A stretch of 11,345 nt of DNA from Acanthamoeba lenticulata (Eukaryota; Discosea; Longamoebia; Acanthamoebidae), in contig NAVB01004836.1 in assembly GCA_002179805.1 (NCBI GenBank), forward strand, positions 1-11,345, in the 5' to 3' direction. Under the pieces are notes generated by a model. The model made no database searches. It saw only the letters and a list, made by a program, of their open reading frames with translations, and was not told the DNA's origin. Position numbers and translations under genes: made by a program. Shown here piece after piece: positions 9,401 through 11,345 of this stretch (position 1 is its first letter; every line of letters starts with the position of its first letter).

Positions 9401-11285
9401 CTGCCTCAAATACGGCGGTGCGTGCCGTCCCTAAGCTGAGTTGAGCGCAGCGCAGAGTCCACTCATGCGCACGCGCACGCGCACGCGCATCGCAGGCTTT
9501 GCCTATGCGGAGAAGGTGTGGGCCTACTGGGTCCCGTTCCTCGAGCGTGTCGTCGCCACAGCCCCGATGGACTGCGTCCGCAGCTGGCTCGTGGCCCTCC
9601 GGTACCCGCCCGCCCGCCAGGCCGAGGTCTGAGTGATGCGCAGCGTTGATGCTGACGCTGACGACGTGGACGGACGGGGACAGGTTCGGCATCTACAACC
9701 TGGACGTGCGGCGCATCGTGCCGCTGGGCCAGCTGCTCCTGAGCCAGCTGCAGAGCCTTAGCCTCGACGCCGCCAAGGAGGGCGACTCGCTGCGCGACGC
9801 CAAAGTCCTTCAGTTCGTGCAGCCCTTCCTCGCCGAGACCACCGTACGTCCCTCGTTCAAGCATTTCTATTTTGAAACAATTTTGAAACTCATTTACGAA
9901 ACTTGTTGTAGTGGCGCGCCGCGGCGTTCAATGTGGATGTGCTGCGGCTGCTGGCGCCCCGCATCTCGTCGCCCTTCAAGCAGGTCCGCAGCGAGCTGGC
10001 CAATGCGCTTGCGCTCGTCCTCCGCAACCTGTGGCGCAACCCCGCGACCACCGCCGCCTCATCGACGTCCGGCCTCGCCGCCGGCGACGCCTTCTTCACG
10101 TCGCTCCCCGCGGCCGTGTACAAGATGAAGACCGCGGCCGATGTCGACAACACCCCAAAGCAGGGAAATGCTGATGTCATGGACGAGGAGCGGACGACCA
10201 CGGCGCAGGGCGTCCTCGAGGACACTTCGCACGCGCGCGAGGCACTCCTCGCCCTGTGGGAGGCCGCCTGCGTGCCGTCGGCCGGCGTCATCGCGCCCCA
10301 CATCCACCACTTCCTCCGCCTCCTCTTCGCTGCCCTCACCGACGATGACCGCGTACGGGCCGTCCCCGCCCGCCGTCTCCCCGCTTGGCTCTGGTCTGAC
10401 GTCCACTTGTGCGCGAGAGCAGGACACGGTGAACGTGGCCAAGCGGAGCGCCGCGCTGGCGGCGCAGATGATCCTGCAGGACCAGGCCCCGCGTGCGGCC
10501 TTTGTCGAGCACCTCCTGGCGTTGCCCCGTCCCGACACGCTGTGGCACACGCGCGCCGCCATGCTGCCCTTCCTACAGTGCGTCTTGAGTGTGCCTACAA
10601 TTTTTTATTATTATTATTATTCTATTTTATAATCATTTTCATATTATCCTGTTTTTCCGTCAATCATATATGAGTCTATTTTCTGACGTCGAGTCATGCA
10701 GGATCTTTGTGTTCAACCACCGCTTCCTGCTGGGCCAGGCCGAGCGGCAGCAGGTGGCCGAGCTCGTGCTGTCCCTCCTGGCCGACGAGCGCGTCGAGGT
10801 GCGCGAGTTGGCCAGCGGGTCGCTGTCGTCGCTGCTCCACGGCGAGGACGACGCCGCGGTGACGGCCCTCGCCCAGCGGCTCGTGGCCACCCTGGGCCAG
10901 CCCCTGCGCCGGCGGGACCTCAAGGCGCGCCAGGCGGAAGAGCGCGTGCGCCACGGCGCCGCGCTGGGCTTGGCGGCCATCGTGCAGAGCGTGGCCTACA
11001 CGGTCCCGGCGTGGCTGCCGCCGCTGCTGGTCAGCCTTGCCCCGTACGAGGACGACGCCCAGACGGCGGTCCAGGACGCGGTACGCTCGCACGCGCACAC
11101 ACACGCCCACAACACGCGCGCGCTGACGAACCGCACGCTCCACCCGACAGGTGCGGAAGTCGTTTGCCGAGTTCCATCGCACGCACCAGGAGGCGTGGGA
11201 GCTGCACCAGGAGGCCTTCACCGAGGAGCAGCTTGGCGTCGTGCTCGCTCTCGGCAGGACGCCCACCTCCTCTTACTACCTCTGA
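3489..11285 (+). CDS. PSME4: proteasome activator complex subunit 4 (PA200/Blm10 family)
   Basis: Twenty-five exons: 3489..3832, 3910..4262, 4334..4471, 4550..4635, 4705..4778, 4864..5003, 5106..5261, 5327..5397, 5464..6291, 6387..6459, 6528..6604, 6678..6769, 6838..7925, 8015..8083, 8180..8452, 8521..8595, 8666..8769, 8840..8928, 9035..9417, 9496..9601, 9684..9843, 9912..10352, 10423..10577, 10702..11080, 11151..11285. All phases agree; product about 1962 residues (human PA200: 1843). Landmarks matching the family: LAWRPLYDALLE (exon 2), SIESYYYPSNSGGW (exon 6), LPGIDPNDRKKTMATYAF (exon 9), KMWGKQGD and TVQWH (exon 11), HWRYQVISS (exon 14), and a C-terminal DUF3437-like part including VRHGAALGLAAIV and VPAWLPPLLVSLA. 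PA200 is a dome of HEAT-like repeats that caps the 20S proteasome and opens its gate without ATP, mainly in the nucleus, and is linked to acetylated-histone turnover. The protein ends SYYL; human and yeast relatives end YYA, the HbYX-type tail that docks in the 20S alpha ring. Lineage inserts: a basic run RKRRKHK (5704-5724, about residue 535, possible nuclear signal), an Asp/Glu-rich segment (7238-7315) and an Ala/Pro linker (about 7776-7845). Confidence 0.93.
3843..3860 (+). repeat. (CTT)x6 microsatellite in PA200 intron 1
   Basis: Six perfect CTT units lie just after the donor of the first PA200 intron (3833-3909). It is pyrimidine-only and probably length-variable. Confidence 0.7.
5020..5080 (+). 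repeat. degenerate CATCATGATC repeat in PA200 intron 6
   Basis: Most of the 102-nt intron 5004-5105 is an imperfect array of CATCATGA/CATGATCAT units containing several TGATCA- and TCATGA-type palindromes. It is low complexity and intronic, since the flanking exons join in frame (GAG codon from 5003 plus 5106-5107). Confidence 0.6.
8521..8595 (+). other. PSME4: 75-nt frame-neutral exon (exon 16) of the PA200 gene
   Basis: Acceptor ATCAAG ends at 8520 and donor GTGCGT starts at 8596. The exon encodes NWVGWDESSFTGG and continues to ASD, with phase-1 junctions on both sides. Relatives have an aromatic Trp-Gly-Tyr-Tyr-type stretch right after the motif corresponding to ATFVDS, so inclusion fits the family. 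Because the exon is 25 codons with equal phases, joining 8452 directly to 8666 also stays in frame. Reading through into the next intron meets TGA at 8643-8645. Confidence 0.75.
8630..8640 (-). other. tRNA B-box-like sequence inside a PA200 intron, no intact tRNA
   Basis: On the minus strand this reads GGTTCAAGTCC, a full match to the tRNA T-loop/B-box consensus GGTTCRANNCC. The flanking T-stem halves (AGCGG and CCCGT) pair at only three of five positions, no anticodon arm can be folded upstream, and no A-box is seen. It may be a remnant or chance; it is not a functional tRNA gene. Confidence 0.3.
9464..9490. repeat. 27-bp alternating pyrimidine-purine tract (GCACGC)n in PA200 intron 19
   Basis: Strict pyrimidine/purine alternation built of CGCACG units, lying just before the acceptor CGCAG (9491-9495). 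Such tracts are Z-DNA-prone. Confidence 0.65.
11088..11106. repeat. 19-bp alternating CG/CA tract in the last PA200 intron
   Basis: CGCACGCGCACACACACGC is strictly alternating and lies at the 5' end of the 70-nt intron 11081-11150. It is similar in kind to the tract in intron 19. Confidence 0.6.
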
Positions 11286-11318
11286 TGATCATCAGCCTCC
11301 TCCATTCTTCAAAAATTA

Positions 11319-11324
11319 AATAAA
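11319..11324 (+). terminator. PSME4: AATAAA polyadenylation signal of the PA200 gene
   Basis: The hexamer lies 34 nt after the TGA at 11283-11285, inside an A-rich stretch and followed by a T/G-rich element (GTTGTTTTCGTG), the usual downstream element. Confidence 0.75.
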
Positions 11325-11345
11325 AGTTGTTTTCGTGCTTTAATT

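Noticed and set aside
1..11345. CRISPR array, insertion sequence, rRNA or operon-type features
   Set aside because: There are no spaced direct repeats, terminal inverted repeats, transposase motifs or rRNA cores. The spliced gene structure is eukaryotic throughout.

Overview
The window reads as nuclear DNA of a compact, intron-rich protist. Coding exons are GC-rich and G/C-ending in codon choice. They are cut by short GT-AG introns (mostly 65-125 nt), many of them T-rich. I placed 34 introns by reading frame and family similarity; 31 begin GTRC and 27 begin GTRCG. Gene density, intron style and AATAAA signals fit an amoebozoan such as Acanthamoeba, but that is an inference: no species marker is present.

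Layout, all on the + strand. (1) 1-1133: the 3' part of an alpha/beta-hydrolase-fold gene, whose 5' end lies outside the window. (2) 1134-2082: a region of lower GC holding a possible two-exon gene of unknown function (1366-1784). Coding-like fragments in other frames follow it (1702-1993), so the locus may be a decaying gene. CCAAT boxes and short AT-rich repeats lie around it. (3) 2083-3142: a six-exon gene for a 214-residue protein with six EF-hands, five intact and one degenerate, spaced as three pairs. (4) 3143-3488: intergenic. (5) 3489-11285: a 25-exon gene for a protein of about 1962 residues that I recognise as proteasome activator PA200/Blm10 (PSME4), complete from start codon to a C-terminal Tyr-Tyr-Leu tail, with AATAAA at 11319.

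The genes do not form a recognisable pathway: a hydrolase, a calcium sensor and a proteasome cap are independent housekeeping-type functions in tandem. I see no mobile element, CRISPR array, rRNA or intact tRNA. The points most worth a second look are the C-at-+4 splice donor rule, the frame-broken locus at 1366-1993, a Tyr in place of the catalytic His of the hydrolase, the three-lobed EF-hand protein, and a frame-neutral 75-nt exon in the PA200 gene whose downstream intron carries a tRNA B-box look-alike.
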